A stretch of 64,000 bases of DNA, taken from NCBI RefSeq assembly GCF_027706845.1, contig NZ_JAQGCZ010000014.1, positions 92,748 to 156,747 on the forward strand, in the 5' to 3' direction. This document shows positions 55,486 to 63,080 of this stretch, in pieces. The notes below the pieces were generated by a model, which was given only the letters and a program-made list of their open reading frames with translations, had not been told where the DNA came from and did not search any database. A program made the position numbers and the translations under genes. This DNA comes from Mycolicibacterium sp. BiH015 (GTDB lineage Bacteria; Actinomycetota; Actinomycetes; Mycobacteriales; Mycobacteriaceae). How positions within the stretch are numbered: the stretch's first letter is position 1; every line of letters begins with the position of its first letter.

Positions 55486-55838
55486 CTCATCGGCTTTTCA
55501 ATGATCGTGTGAAGCAGGTCGACGATCTGATGCTGACCGGCTGCGGTGGCGTCGAGCTTGCCCCGCATCTCGGCGAAGCCACGGTCTACGTGATCACGCA
55601 GTTCACCGAACTCGGCGCGCAGTTCCAGGAAGCCCTGGCGCATCGCGTTCAAACTCGTCATCGTCGACTGTCGGAAATGGCGGAGTTCGCCCCGGATCTC
55701 GCCGACGTCGCGATCGGCGCCGCCTGCGAGGACACGGGCCGCTGCCGCATCGTGCTCCGTCGCCCGGACTCGTGCAGTCAGGTCACGCACCTGATCTTCG
55801 AGGGCCTCAACCCGCGGTTCGAGATCGTCGGACGGCAT
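55482..55838 (-). CDS. Coiled-coil protein, function unknown
   Basis: A 118-residue protein that is almost entirely alpha-helical with heptad patterns: EPRVEALEDQVRDLTARVRATE, EIRGELRHFRQSTMTSLNAMRQGFLELRAEFGELRDHVDRGFAEMRGKLDATAAGQHQIVDLLHTII. No enzymatic motif, signal or membrane helix. ATG 55838 gives MPSDDLEPRVE; the longer frame adds an implausible Arg/Trp-rich leader. It could be a small oligomeric scaffold. It lies between birA (convergent) and fadE25. Confidence 0.75.
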   Translation of the reverse strand: MPSDDLEPRVEALEDQVRDLTARVRATEHDAAAARVLAGGADRDVGEIRGELRHFRQSTMTSLNAMRQGFLELRAEFGELRDHVDRGFAEMRGKLDATAAGQHQIVDLLHTIIEKPMS

Positions 55839-55899
55839 GCGCCCTACATTATCGCCGCGAGTCGATAGGCACAGGCGGTCAATTTCTCGCCCTGTCCAC

Positions 55900-55961
55900 G
55901 ACCGAGAAGCCACGGCTGTGATCACCCCCGCGATCACAGCCCGGAATGCTATTCCCCGCGG
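55900..55961 (-). repeat. Dispersed 60-bp repeat, copy R4
   Basis: On the minus strand it starts CCGCGGGGAATAGCATTCC (two extra G compared with the other copies) and has arms GGCTGTGAT and ATCACAGCC (a perfect 9-bp pair) before GTGGCTTCTCGGTC. It begins 5 nt after the fadE25 stop. Confidence 0.85.
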
Positions 55962-55966
55962 CGACC

Positions 55967-57136
55967 CTACTTCAGCAGGGCGCGGCTCATCACGACGCGC
56001 TGAATCTGGTTGGTGCCCTCATAGATCTGAGTGATCTTGGCGTCGCGCATCATCCGCTCGACGGGGAAGTCCACGGTGTAGCCGGCGCCGCCGAAGAGCT
56101 GCACCGCGTCGGTGGTGACCTCCATCGCAACGTCGGAGGCCAGACACTTCGAGGCCGCCGAGATGAAGCCCAGATTGCCCTCGCCGCGCTCGGCCCGGGC
56201 CGCCGCCGAGTACACCATCAACCGTGCGGCTTCGACCTTCATCGCCATGTCGGCGAGCATGAACTGCACCGCCTGGAAGTCGCTGATCGACTTGCCGAAC
56301 TGCTTGCGGTCTTTGGTGTATTCGATCGCCGCGTCGAGTGCGCCCTGGGCAATGCCGACAGCCTGGGCGCCGATGGTCGGGCGGGTGTGGTCGAGCGTGG
56401 CGAGCGCGGTCTTGAAGCCCGTGCCGGGCTCACCGATGATGCGGTCACCGGGGATGCGGCAATTCTCGAAGTACAGCTCCGTGGTCGGGGAGCCCTTGAT
56501 CCCGAGCTTGCGCTCCTTGGGCCCGATCGTGAATCCCTCGTCGTCGAGGTGCACCATGAACGCGGAGATGCCGTTGGCGCCCTTGTCGGGATCGGTGACG
56601 GCCATGACGGTGTACCACGCAGACTTGCCGCCATTGGTGATCCAGCACTTGGCGCCGTTGAGAATCCAGTCGTCACCGTCGGCCTTGGCGCGGGTGCGCA
56701 TCGAGGCGGCGTCGCTGCCCGCCTCGCGCTCGGACAGCGCGTAGGAGGCCATCGCCTCGCCGGAGGCCAGCGACGGGAGCACCTTCTTCTTCAGTTCGTC
56801 AGAACCGCGCAGGATCAGCCCCATCGTGCCGAGCTTGTTGACCGCGGGGATGAGTGATGCCGACGCGTCGACGCGGGCGACCTCTTCGATGACGATGCAC
56901 GCTGCGACCGAGTCAGCCCCCTGGCCGTCGTACTCTTCGGGCACGTGCACGGCGTTGAAGCCGTTGGCGACCAGCGCGTCGAGCGCTTCTTGTGGGAAGC
57001 GTGCGTTCTCGTCGACGTCGGCGGCGTGCGGCGCGATCTCCTTCTCCGCGAGCGCACGGATCGCTGCGCGCAGTTCCTGATGCTCCTCCGGCAACTGGAA
57101 GAGATCGAACGACGGATTTCCGGCCCAACTAGCCAT
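55967..57136 (-). CDS. fadE25: Acyl-CoA dehydrogenase FadE25
   Basis: FAD-dependent alpha,beta-dehydrogenation of acyl-CoA; nearly identical in pattern to Rv3274c. It is 389 aa, with YALSEREAGSDAASM, WITNGGKS, LGIKGSPTTELYFENCRIPGDR, and the C-terminal IYEGTNQIQRVVMSRAL holding the catalytic Glu. ATG 57136 is favoured by AAGGAG 6 nt upstream and gives the M. tuberculosis-like WAGNPSFDLFQLPEEH start. A stand-alone gene with R4 immediately downstream. Its substrate is probably short/branched acyl-CoA; not resolved. Confidence 0.95.
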   Translation of the reverse strand: MASWAGNPSFDLFQLPEEHQELRAAIRALAEKEIAPHAADVDENARFPQEALDALVANGFNAVHVPEEYDGQGADSVAACIVIEEVARVDASASLIPAVNKLGTMGLILRGSDELKKKVLPSLASGEAMASYALSEREAGSDAASMRTRAKADGDDWILNGAKCWITNGGKSAWYTVMAVTDPDKGANGISAFMVHLDDEGFTIGPKERKLGIKGSPTTELYFENCRIPGDRIIGEPGTGFKTALATLDHTRPTIGAQAVGIAQGALDAAIEYTKDRKQFGKSISDFQAVQFMLADMAMKVEAARLMVYSAAARAERGEGNLGFISAASKCLASDVAMEVTTDAVQLFGGAGYTVDFPVERMMRDAKITQIYEGTNQIQRVVMSRALLK

Positions 57137-57253
57137 CTTCATCTCCTTGCTACTCGTCGGTAACTTTAGCGCGATCGAGGCCCTGCGCGAAGTCCGGGGT
57201 CGGCCGCATCTCAGCCAAACCTCAGCATGGATGGTGGTTCGCGCTCAGGCTGT

Positions 57254-57463
57254 ATGGGCAATTTCACAAGCATGCAGGTGTACATCGAGGGCAAGGCCTT
57301 CCGCCGTACCGCGCAGTGCGAGTGTGGTTGGCACGCTACTCCGCGCTTTTCACGTGGAGCAGCGGTTGTCGATGCAGGCATTCACTCGGCACAGACCGGC
57401 CACATCCAAGCCGCGGCGCCCGTGCAACATTCCGCTCCTGTTGTAGTGCTCAAAGCGTCCTGA
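57254..57463 (+). CDS. Small CxCGW protein, possible metal-binding
   Basis: A 69-residue ORF: MGNFTSMQVYIEGKAFRRTAQ, then CECGWHATPRF, then VVDAGIHSAQTGH. The two cysteines and two C-terminal histidines resemble short zinc-binding proteins of the DUF1059 type, in which a C-x-C is followed by D-x-x-x-H-x-x-x-x-x-H, but spacing is not identical. No good ribosome site precedes ATG 57254 or ATG 57272. I include it because its composition is balanced and its motif is coherent. It could be spurious. It stands alone between fadE25 and the polyketide synthase. Confidence 0.5.
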   Translation: MGNFTSMQVYIEGKAFRRTAQCECGWHATPRFSRGAAVVDAGIHSAQTGHIQAAAPVQHSAPVVVLKAS

Positions 57464-57803
57464 ATCCCAGCGCGCTCGGTCCATGTGACCGATTGCACAC
57501 TGTCTTCTCGTTCTCCCGGGAACGCCGAATTATCGTGCACGTCACCGAGTTTGCCAGGCAAAGCCGCATTCCAGTGCCGCCCCGCATTTGCATTCGCCAT
57601 GCCGACTAACAGCCGATCCTCAATTTCGGGGACGAGCCTGGCAGACGGCTGATAACCCTCTCGCGATTTCCAGCCGGGTTCACAGAAAACAACTCTGAAC
57701 TGCGGTTATACGCTGAAATCGGCTTTCCGTGCACCATTGTGGACAAGTTCACGAAGCCGCGGAAGTTTGAACGCGAAGGCGTCGATACGCCGTTTATCCG
57801 GGC
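57464..57803. other. Upstream region of the type III PKS gene
   Basis: 340 nt with no supportable gene. It is somewhat richer in A+T than its surroundings, which suits a promoter region or acquired DNA. No sigma factor consensus stands out and no repeat seen elsewhere in the window occurs here. Confidence 0.5.
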
Positions 57804-58904
57804 ATGACTGATACATCATTTTTCGCCCCTCAACAACGAACTCCCTTGCGCCGTCCCGGTGCGCCGCACATCGCGGGCACCGCGGTGGCATTCACCGACC
57901 ACCAGTACAGCCAGGAGGAGGTTGCCGACGCTCTGACGGGATTCACCGAACCGGCATTCGCGCGGTTCGCACTCAGCAGCGGCGTCGAGCACCGCAACCT
58001 GGCGCTTCCGGTCGACCGTTATCCGGAGCTCACCGGGTTCACCGAGGCGAACACGGCGTACCTGGAGGTGGCAGGTCAGTTGGGCGAGCAGGCGGTGCGA
58101 TCCGCGTTGTCCGCCGCACACCTCGAGGCTGCCGACGTCGACGCGATCTTCACGGTGTCCAGCACCGGGGTGGCGGTGCCGACCCTCGACGCAAGAATCG
58201 CGGGCCAGTTGGGTCTGCGGCCGGACGTGAAGCGCATCCCCATCTTCGGGCTCGGATGCGTGGCCGGCGCCGCGGGTCTGGCGCGGGTGCACGACTATCT
58301 GCGGGGATTTCCCGACCACGTCGCGGTGCTGCTGTCCGTCGAGCTGTGTTCGTTGACTCTGCAGCGGCATGACACCTCGATACCGGCACTGATCGGGCTG
58401 TGCCTGTTCGGCGACGGCGCTGCCGCGGTGACGGTGGTCGGCTCCGAGCGCAGTCCCGCCACGCCGCATCCGGGACCTCGTATCGTCGCCACTCACAGCA
58501 CCCTGTTCCCCGACACCGTCGACGTCATGGGATGGAACGTCGGGTCCACCGGCTTCCAGCTCGTGATGTCACGGGACGTCCCACGGATGGCCGAAGAGCA
58601 TCTCGCCGCAGCCGTTGACGGGTTCCTCGCAGACCATGGGCTCAGCACAGCGGACATCTCGACGTGGGTGTGCCACCCGGGCGGGCCCAAGGTGCTCGAC
58701 GCCATCGGCGCCGCGGTGCACCTGCCCGACGACGCGCTGCGCCACAGTTGGCAGTCGATGCGGGACCACGGAAACATCTCGTCGGCCTCGGTGCTCGACG
58801 TTCTCGCCAGGACGGCGGCCGACCCGCCTCCTTCCGGGTCGCACGGTGTCATGCTGGCGATGGGGCCGGGCTTCAGCTTCGAGTTGCTCCTGCTGAGTTG
58901 GTAG
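57804..58904 (+). CDS. Type III polyketide synthase (chalcone synthase-like)
   Basis: A 366-residue homodimeric iterative condensing enzyme. The catalytic triad is Cys152 (GLGCVAGAAG), His291 (WVCHPGGPKVLD) and Asn324 (DHGNISSASV). Actinobacterial relatives make alkylpyrones or alkylresorcinols from long-chain acyl-CoA plus malonyl-CoA. ATG 57804 gives MTDTSFFAPQQR. The next gene, 10 nt downstream, is an ICMT-like methyltransferase, the same pair as BpsA-BpsB of Bacillus subtilis and SrsA-SrsB of Streptomyces griseus, so the likely product is a methylated alkylpyrone or phenolic lipid. Confidence 0.92.
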   Translation: MTDTSFFAPQQRTPLRRPGAPHIAGTAVAFTDHQYSQEEVADALTGFTEPAFARFALSSGVEHRNLALPVDRYPELTGFTEANTAYLEVAGQLGEQAVRSALSAAHLEAADVDAIFTVSSTGVAVPTLDARIAGQLGLRPDVKRIPIFGLGCVAGAAGLARVHDYLRGFPDHVAVLLSVELCSLTLQRHDTSIPALIGLCLFGDGAAAVTVVGSERSPATPHPGPRIVATHSTLFPDTVDVMGWNVGSTGFQLVMSRDVPRMAEEHLAAAVDGFLADHGLSTADISTWVCHPGGPKVLDAIGAAVHLPDDALRHSWQSMRDHGNISSASVLDVLARTAADPPPSGSHGVMLAMGPGFSFELLLLSW

Positions 58905-58914
58905 GCGGTGCGCG

Positions 58915-59418
58915 ATGTACTACCTCTTCATTGTCGCGATCGCCGTCGAGCGGCTCGTCGAGTTGGTTGTTTCGCGCCGAAATGCGCAGTGGTCGTTCGC
59001 CAACGGAGGCGAGGAGTTCGGTCGGGGCCATTACCCGGTGATGGTGAGTATGCATGCGCTGCTTCTGGTTTCGTGTGCTGCCGAGGTCGCGCTCCTGCAT
59101 CGACCGTTCATCCCATGGCTGGGTTGGCCGATGGTGGCCCTGGTCGGCGCCGGCACTGTCGCCCGCTGGTGGTGTGCCGCGACGTTGGGTAAGCACTGGA
59201 ATCCGCGGGTGATTGTGGTTCCGGGTGCGCCTCTGGTGACGCGCGGCCCGTACCGCTGGCTGCATCATCCGAACTACACAGCGGTGACGGTTGAAGTGGC
59301 TGCCCTTCCGCTGGTGCACTCGGCGTGGTTGACGGCAATCGTGTTCAGCCTTGCGAACGCTGCAATGCTCAACGTCAGGATCCGCACGGAGAACCGCGCT
59401 CTCGGCTACGTGACGTGA
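58915..59418 (+). CDS. ICMT-like membrane methyltransferase, PKS partner
   Basis: A 167-residue isoprenylcysteine carboxyl-methyltransferase family protein with four or five membrane helices. The conserved C-terminal SAM site is visible: GKHWNPRVIVVPGAPLVTRGPYRWLHHPNYTAVTVEVAALPL, containing the RGPYRWLHHPNY core and a following NVRIRTENRAL. By analogy with BpsB/YpbQ and SrsB it would O-methylate the product of the adjacent type III PKS at the membrane. ATG 58915 lies 10 nt after the PKS stop, so the two form a two-gene operon. Confidence 0.88.
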   Translation: MYYLFIVAIAVERLVELVVSRRNAQWSFANGGEEFGRGHYPVMVSMHALLLVSCAAEVALLHRPFIPWLGWPMVALVGAGTVARWWCAATLGKHWNPRVIVVPGAPLVTRGPYRWLHHPNYTAVTVEVAALPLVHSAWLTAIVFSLANAAMLNVRIRTENRALGYVT

Positions 59419-59440
59419 AAGTTGTTGCGCTGAAGGGATT

Positions 59441-60142
59441 TCAGCGGCTGAAGATTCGGGACGTCACGGCTGCGGCGAGATCGTCGAGGATCTGGATGTG
59501 GCCCCGGCTCCACTCGCGCGGCGAGCCGTCGGACACATGCAGCGCGCCCACGGTGTTTCCGGCGCGGTCGGTGAGCGGCACCCCGAGGTAGGCGGTGACG
59601 TGGCCCTGGCCGACGACGGAGTACGTCTTGAACAGTGGGTGATGGCGCGCATCGTCGACACGGACCAGCGAACCGTTGGCAACGACGTACTTGTCGAAGG
59701 ACTCGTCGAGAGCGCTGAGGTGTGGCGGGAGCGAAGTCAGTTCGTATCCGAAGGCGCTTTTCACCGATTGACGATCGGCACCGATCAGCACGAGAGCCGC
59801 TGCGGGAGCGCCGAGGGCGTCGGCGGCGGTGGTGGTGATACGCGCGAAAGCCGGGTCCGGGGCCGAGTCGACCAGGCCGGTGGCATGTAAAGCCTGGAGC
59901 CGGCGCGCGTTGGTCAGCACCGATGTGATGCCGTCAGCGACAGTTTCCCCTGACAGTCCCGACTGGGACAGGTGTGCCTTCAACTTGCCGGCCGACTCGC
60001 CATTGGTGCGCTCGTAGTCGCTGATCATCTGCGCGGCGACTGCGCGGGCTACGTACATGTCGACGCGCTCGCCCGAATCGTCGGCGCACTCTTCGAGCCG
60101 CTCGGTCAGCCAGTTGTCGAAGCCTGGCAGCGAGATGGACAC
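59441..60142 (-). CDS. GAF-domain protein
   Basis: A 233-residue regulator-like protein. The N-terminal 70 residues are helical (EECADDSGERVDMYVARAVAAQMISDYERTNGES). The C-terminal GAF domain spans about 85-233, with ADALGAPAAALVLIGADRQSVKSAFGYELTSLPP, LVRVDDARHHPLFKTYSVVGQGHVTAYLGVPLTDRAGNTVGALHVSD and ILDDLAAAVTSRI. GAF domains bind small molecules. No output domain is present. GTG 60142 is chosen because it opens a sensible N-terminus; GTG/TTG starts further upstream to 60202 are possible. It converges on the PKS operon; a regulatory link is not demonstrated. Confidence 0.78.
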   Translation of the reverse strand: MSISLPGFDNWLTERLEECADDSGERVDMYVARAVAAQMISDYERTNGESAGKLKAHLSQSGLSGETVADGITSVLTNARRLQALHATGLVDSAPDPAFARITTTAADALGAPAAALVLIGADRQSVKSAFGYELTSLPPHLSALDESFDKYVVANGSLVRVDDARHHPLFKTYSVVGQGHVTAYLGVPLTDRAGNTVGALHVSDGSPREWSRGHIQILDDLAAAVTSRIFSR

Positions 60143-60250
60143 AAAGGTACGGTAGCCAATCTTCGCCAGGAATACACACGGACGACCTAAAACACAGCTC
60201 AAAGCTACTTTTATTGACGCAGCGGTCTACGCCAGAAGCGCAGTGTGGCG

Positions 60251-60751
60251 CTACTTCCCCAGCAGGCGCCGGCGCAGTGCCTCGTCTTTTTCCAGCACCA
60301 TCTGCTCAAGCGAGGCCTGGAAGGCCACCATGCGGTCCCGCAGCCCAGTGTCCGATGCGCCGAGGATGCGCACCGCCAGCAGCCCCGCGTTGCGGGCACC
60401 CCCGATCGACACGGTCGCCACCGGCACCCCGGCGGGCATCTGCACGATCGACAGCAGCGAGTCCATCCCATCCAGGCGCGCCAACGGCACCGGCACGCCG
60501 ATCACAGGCAGCGGAGTCGCCGACGCGACCATGCCGGGCAGGTGGGCGGCGCCGCCCGCGCCGGCGATGATCACCTCGATGCCGCGGCCGGCGGCGTCCT
60601 GGGCATAGGTCAGCATCCGGCCCGGCGTGCGGTGTGCTGACACGACACCGACCTCGAACGGAACGTCGAACTCCGCCAACGCCTCCGCGGCCTCGGACAT
60701 CACCGGCCAATCGCTGTCGCTGCCCATGATCAAGCCAACCCGTGCGGTCAT
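60251..60751 (-). CDS. purE: 5-(carboxyamino)imidazole ribonucleotide mutase
   Basis: PurE class I moves the carboxylate from N5-CAIR to give CAIR in purine synthesis. It is 166 aa, with the phosphate-binding GSDSDWPVM at the N-terminus, SAHRTPGRM, and AGAGGAAHLPGMVASATPLPVIGVPV containing the catalytic His/Gly loop, ending LAVRILG. ATG 60751 overlaps the purK stop by 4 nt (ATGA), the usual purK-purE coupling of actinobacteria. The counterpart is Rv3275c. Confidence 0.96.
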   Translation of the reverse strand: MTARVGLIMGSDSDWPVMSEAAEALAEFDVPFEVGVVSAHRTPGRMLTYAQDAAGRGIEVIIAGAGGAAHLPGMVASATPLPVIGVPVPLARLDGMDSLLSIVQMPAGVPVATVSIGGARNAGLLAVRILGASDTGLRDRMVAFQASLEQMVLEKDEALRRRLLGK

Positions 60752-61983
60752 GCGTGAGGGTCCCATCCGTCCGTCCACTGTGCGTGCGACAACCAGTGTG
60801 CCGCCCTCTCCGCCCGCTCCCGCAGGGACTCCACCGACTCCGATGTGCCGCCGACTTCACCAGAATTTGTCGGCCCGCCGACGATGTTGACGTGCCCGAT
60901 CTTTCGGCCCGGCCGCTCCTCTTTGCCGTAGAGGTGCACCTTGGCATCGGGCATCCGCGCGAACAGGTGGTGCACGCGCTCGTCCATCGACATCGTCGGC
61001 GTCTCAGGTGCGCCAAGCACGTTGCCCATGACGGTCTGGGCGAGCGCCGACGTGTCGCCGAGCGGGTAGTCGAGGACGGCGCGTAGATGCTGCTCGAACT
61101 GACTGGTGCGCGCGCCGTCCATCGTCCAGTGCCCGGAGTTGTGCGGCCGCATCGCGAGTTCGTTGACGACCAGTCCCCCGTCGACCGTCTCGAACAGTTC
61201 GACGGCAAGGACCCCGACGACCCCGAGAGCGGAGGCCACGCGGAGCGCCAATTCCGAAGCAGCAGAACCGATTTCCTCCGAGAGGTCGGGCGCGGGCGCG
61301 ATCACCGTGACACAGATCCCGTCGCTCTGCACCGTCTCGACCACCGGCCACGCCGCGCCCTGCCCGAACGGCGAGCGGGCCACCAGCGCGGCCAACTCGC
61401 GGCGCATCGCGACCCGCTCTTCGATCATCACCGGCACTCCGTCGGCCAGGTACCGTTCGACAACCGAGCGCGCCTCGTCGGCGTCGTCGGCCATCATCAC
61501 GCCGCGGCCGTCGTACCCGCCGCGGACGGTTTTGATCACCACCGGTCCCCGGAGGTCACGAGCGAACGCCACCGCATCCTCGACGGAAGTCACGTCCGAG
61601 AAGCGCGGCACGGGCGCTCCGAGCTCGGACAGACGGCGACGCATGACGAGCTTGTCCTGGGCATGCACCAGCGCCTCCGGAGGGGGCAAAACATTGACCC
61701 CGTCGGCGACCAGCTTGTCCAACAGCTCGGTGGGGACGTGCTCGTGGTCGAAGGTGAACGCCGTCGCACCGTCGGCGACGCGACGCAGTGCGTCCAGGTC
61801 GGTATGCGAACCGATCACGACGTCAGGGGTGACCTGGGCCGCCGATTCATCGCTTTTGACCGCAAGGACGCGCAGGGTCTGGCCGAGCGCGACGGCGGCT
61901 TGGGCGGTCATGCGGGCGAGTTGTCCGCCGCCGATCATTGCGACCGTCGGTTTGGGGCGGGCGAGCGAAGAGCGTCTTGACAC
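60748..61983 (-). CDS. purK: 5-(carboxyamino)imidazole ribonucleotide synthase
   Basis: ATP-grasp enzyme making N5-CAIR from AIR, bicarbonate and ATP. It is 411 aa: N-terminal VAMIGGGQLARMTAQAAVALG, central VVIKTVRGGYDGRGVM ATP loop, EERVAMRRELAALVARS, and metal ligands in VELFETVDGGLVVNELAMRPHNSGHWTMD. GTG 61983 is the start. It overlaps purE downstream and is divergent from gtrA (95 nt between starts). The counterpart is Rv3276c. Confidence 0.96.
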   Translation of the reverse strand: MSRRSSLARPKPTVAMIGGGQLARMTAQAAVALGQTLRVLAVKSDESAAQVTPDVVIGSHTDLDALRRVADGATAFTFDHEHVPTELLDKLVADGVNVLPPPEALVHAQDKLVMRRRLSELGAPVPRFSDVTSVEDAVAFARDLRGPVVIKTVRGGYDGRGVMMADDADEARSVVERYLADGVPVMIEERVAMRRELAALVARSPFGQGAAWPVVETVQSDGICVTVIAPAPDLSEEIGSAASELALRVASALGVVGVLAVELFETVDGGLVVNELAMRPHNSGHWTMDGARTSQFEQHLRAVLDYPLGDTSALAQTVMGNVLGAPETPTMSMDERVHHLFARMPDAKVHLYGKEERPGRKIGHVNIVGGPTNSGEVGGTSESVESLRERAERAAHWLSHAQWTDGWDPHA

Positions 61984-62077
61984 GGCTTACATCGTGTCAT
62001 GACCTACACCACACTGTTGACCTGCGGTTACTAGCGGATGCGGCATCCGGGACAACCGTTACGTAGACTCGCTCCTT

Positions 62078-62761
62078 GTGTCCTTTGCCGATGCGACGAT
62101 CGCCCGCCTGCCGCGGCCGATCCGTCCCTACGCCGAACGGCACCACGAGCTCATCAAGTTCGCGATCGTCGGTGCCACGACGTTCGTCATCGACTCGGCG
62201 ATCTTCTTCACGCTCAAGTTGACGATTCTGGAACCCAAGCCGGTGACGGCGAAGATCATCGCCGGCATCGTCGCGGTGATCGCGTCCTACATCCTGAACC
62301 GGGAGTGGAGCTTCCGCGACCGCGGAGGCCGTGAACGGCATCACGAAGCGCTGCTGTTCTTCGGGGTCAGCGCAGTCGGCGTGCTGCTGAGCATGGCCCC
62401 GCTGTGGATTTCGAGCTACGTGTTCATGTTGCGCGTGCCGATGGTGTCGCTGGCCGTCGAGAACGTCGCCGACTTCATCTCCGCCTACATCATCGGCAAT
62501 CTGCTGCAGATGGCGTTCCGGTTCTGGGCGTTCCGCCGCTTTGTGTTCCCCGACGAGTTCGCACGCAACCCGGAGAAGGCGCTGGAGTCGACGCTGACCG
62601 GCGGAGGCATCGCCGAGGCGCTGGAGGACGAATACGAACTCCGGCACCCGCACGGCCCGATCGAGGGCACGGACGGCAACGTCACTCCGATGCGGTCGCG
62701 CCGGCGCACACGGCGGCTGTTGAGCGACGCCGACGATCCGAGGGTGTCGAAGACCTCCTAG
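62078..62761 (+). CDS. GtrA-family membrane protein
   Basis: A 227-residue GtrA-like protein with four membrane helices: FAIVGATTFVIDSAIFFTL, IIAGIVAVIASYILNREWSF, ALLFFGVSAVGVLLSMAPLWISSYVF and ADFISAYIIGNLLQMAFRFWAF. GtrA proteins are thought to flip polyprenyl-linked sugars, supplying glycosyltransferases outside the membrane. A charged C-terminal extension (RSRRRTRRLLSDADDP) is cytosolic. GTG 62078 starts it. The counterpart is Rv3277. With the arabinogalactan genes upstream it may serve wall glycan export; this is inference. Confidence 0.9.
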   Translation: MSFADATIARLPRPIRPYAERHHELIKFAIVGATTFVIDSAIFFTLKLTILEPKPVTAKIIAGIVAVIASYILNREWSFRDRGGRERHHEALLFFGVSAVGVLLSMAPLWISSYVFMLRVPMVSLAVENVADFISAYIIGNLLQMAFRFWAFRRFVFPDEFARNPEKALESTLTGGGIAEALEDEYELRHPHGPIEGTDGNVTPMRSRRRTRRLLSDADDPRVSKTS

Positions 62762-63080
62762 TCCGGCGCTGCCGGTGTGACGTTCTTTTGTGTACTTCGA
62801 ACCTGCGTAAGCGAGCTGCGTCTTCCCGCCCGCTGTCCCGCGGTCTGAGATGATCGTTTGTGCGGCTCAGCAATTTGCTCCGGTAGGACATGTGCGGTAC
62901 TCCCCCTGTCGTCCGATCGTATGATTTTTGGGCGACCGCAACGAAACCCCAGCTCAGAAGTTGCACTGAATTGACGCGCTAGTTGGTGTTTTCCTATTTG
63001 ATGACGCCGAGTGGGGTTGCCAACTGTTAGCATTCGCGTCAGTTTCGGCCATCTTGGGCCGGTCGACGGGGGGCTGTTCA
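62762..63080. promoter_or_regulatory. Upstream region of the right-edge secreted protein
   Basis: 319 nt without a gene. A possible promoter is TTGACG (62971-62976), 18 nt, TATTTG (62995-63000), with GGGGGG (63067-63072) as ribosome site for the GTG at 63081. The region is richer in A+T than the surroundings. Confidence 0.4.

Noticed and set aside
57147..57446. Forward frame of 99 residues starting just upstream of fadE25
   Set aside because: Its N-terminus lies in the fadE25 promoter, and the neighbouring frame has the coherent CxCGW pattern.
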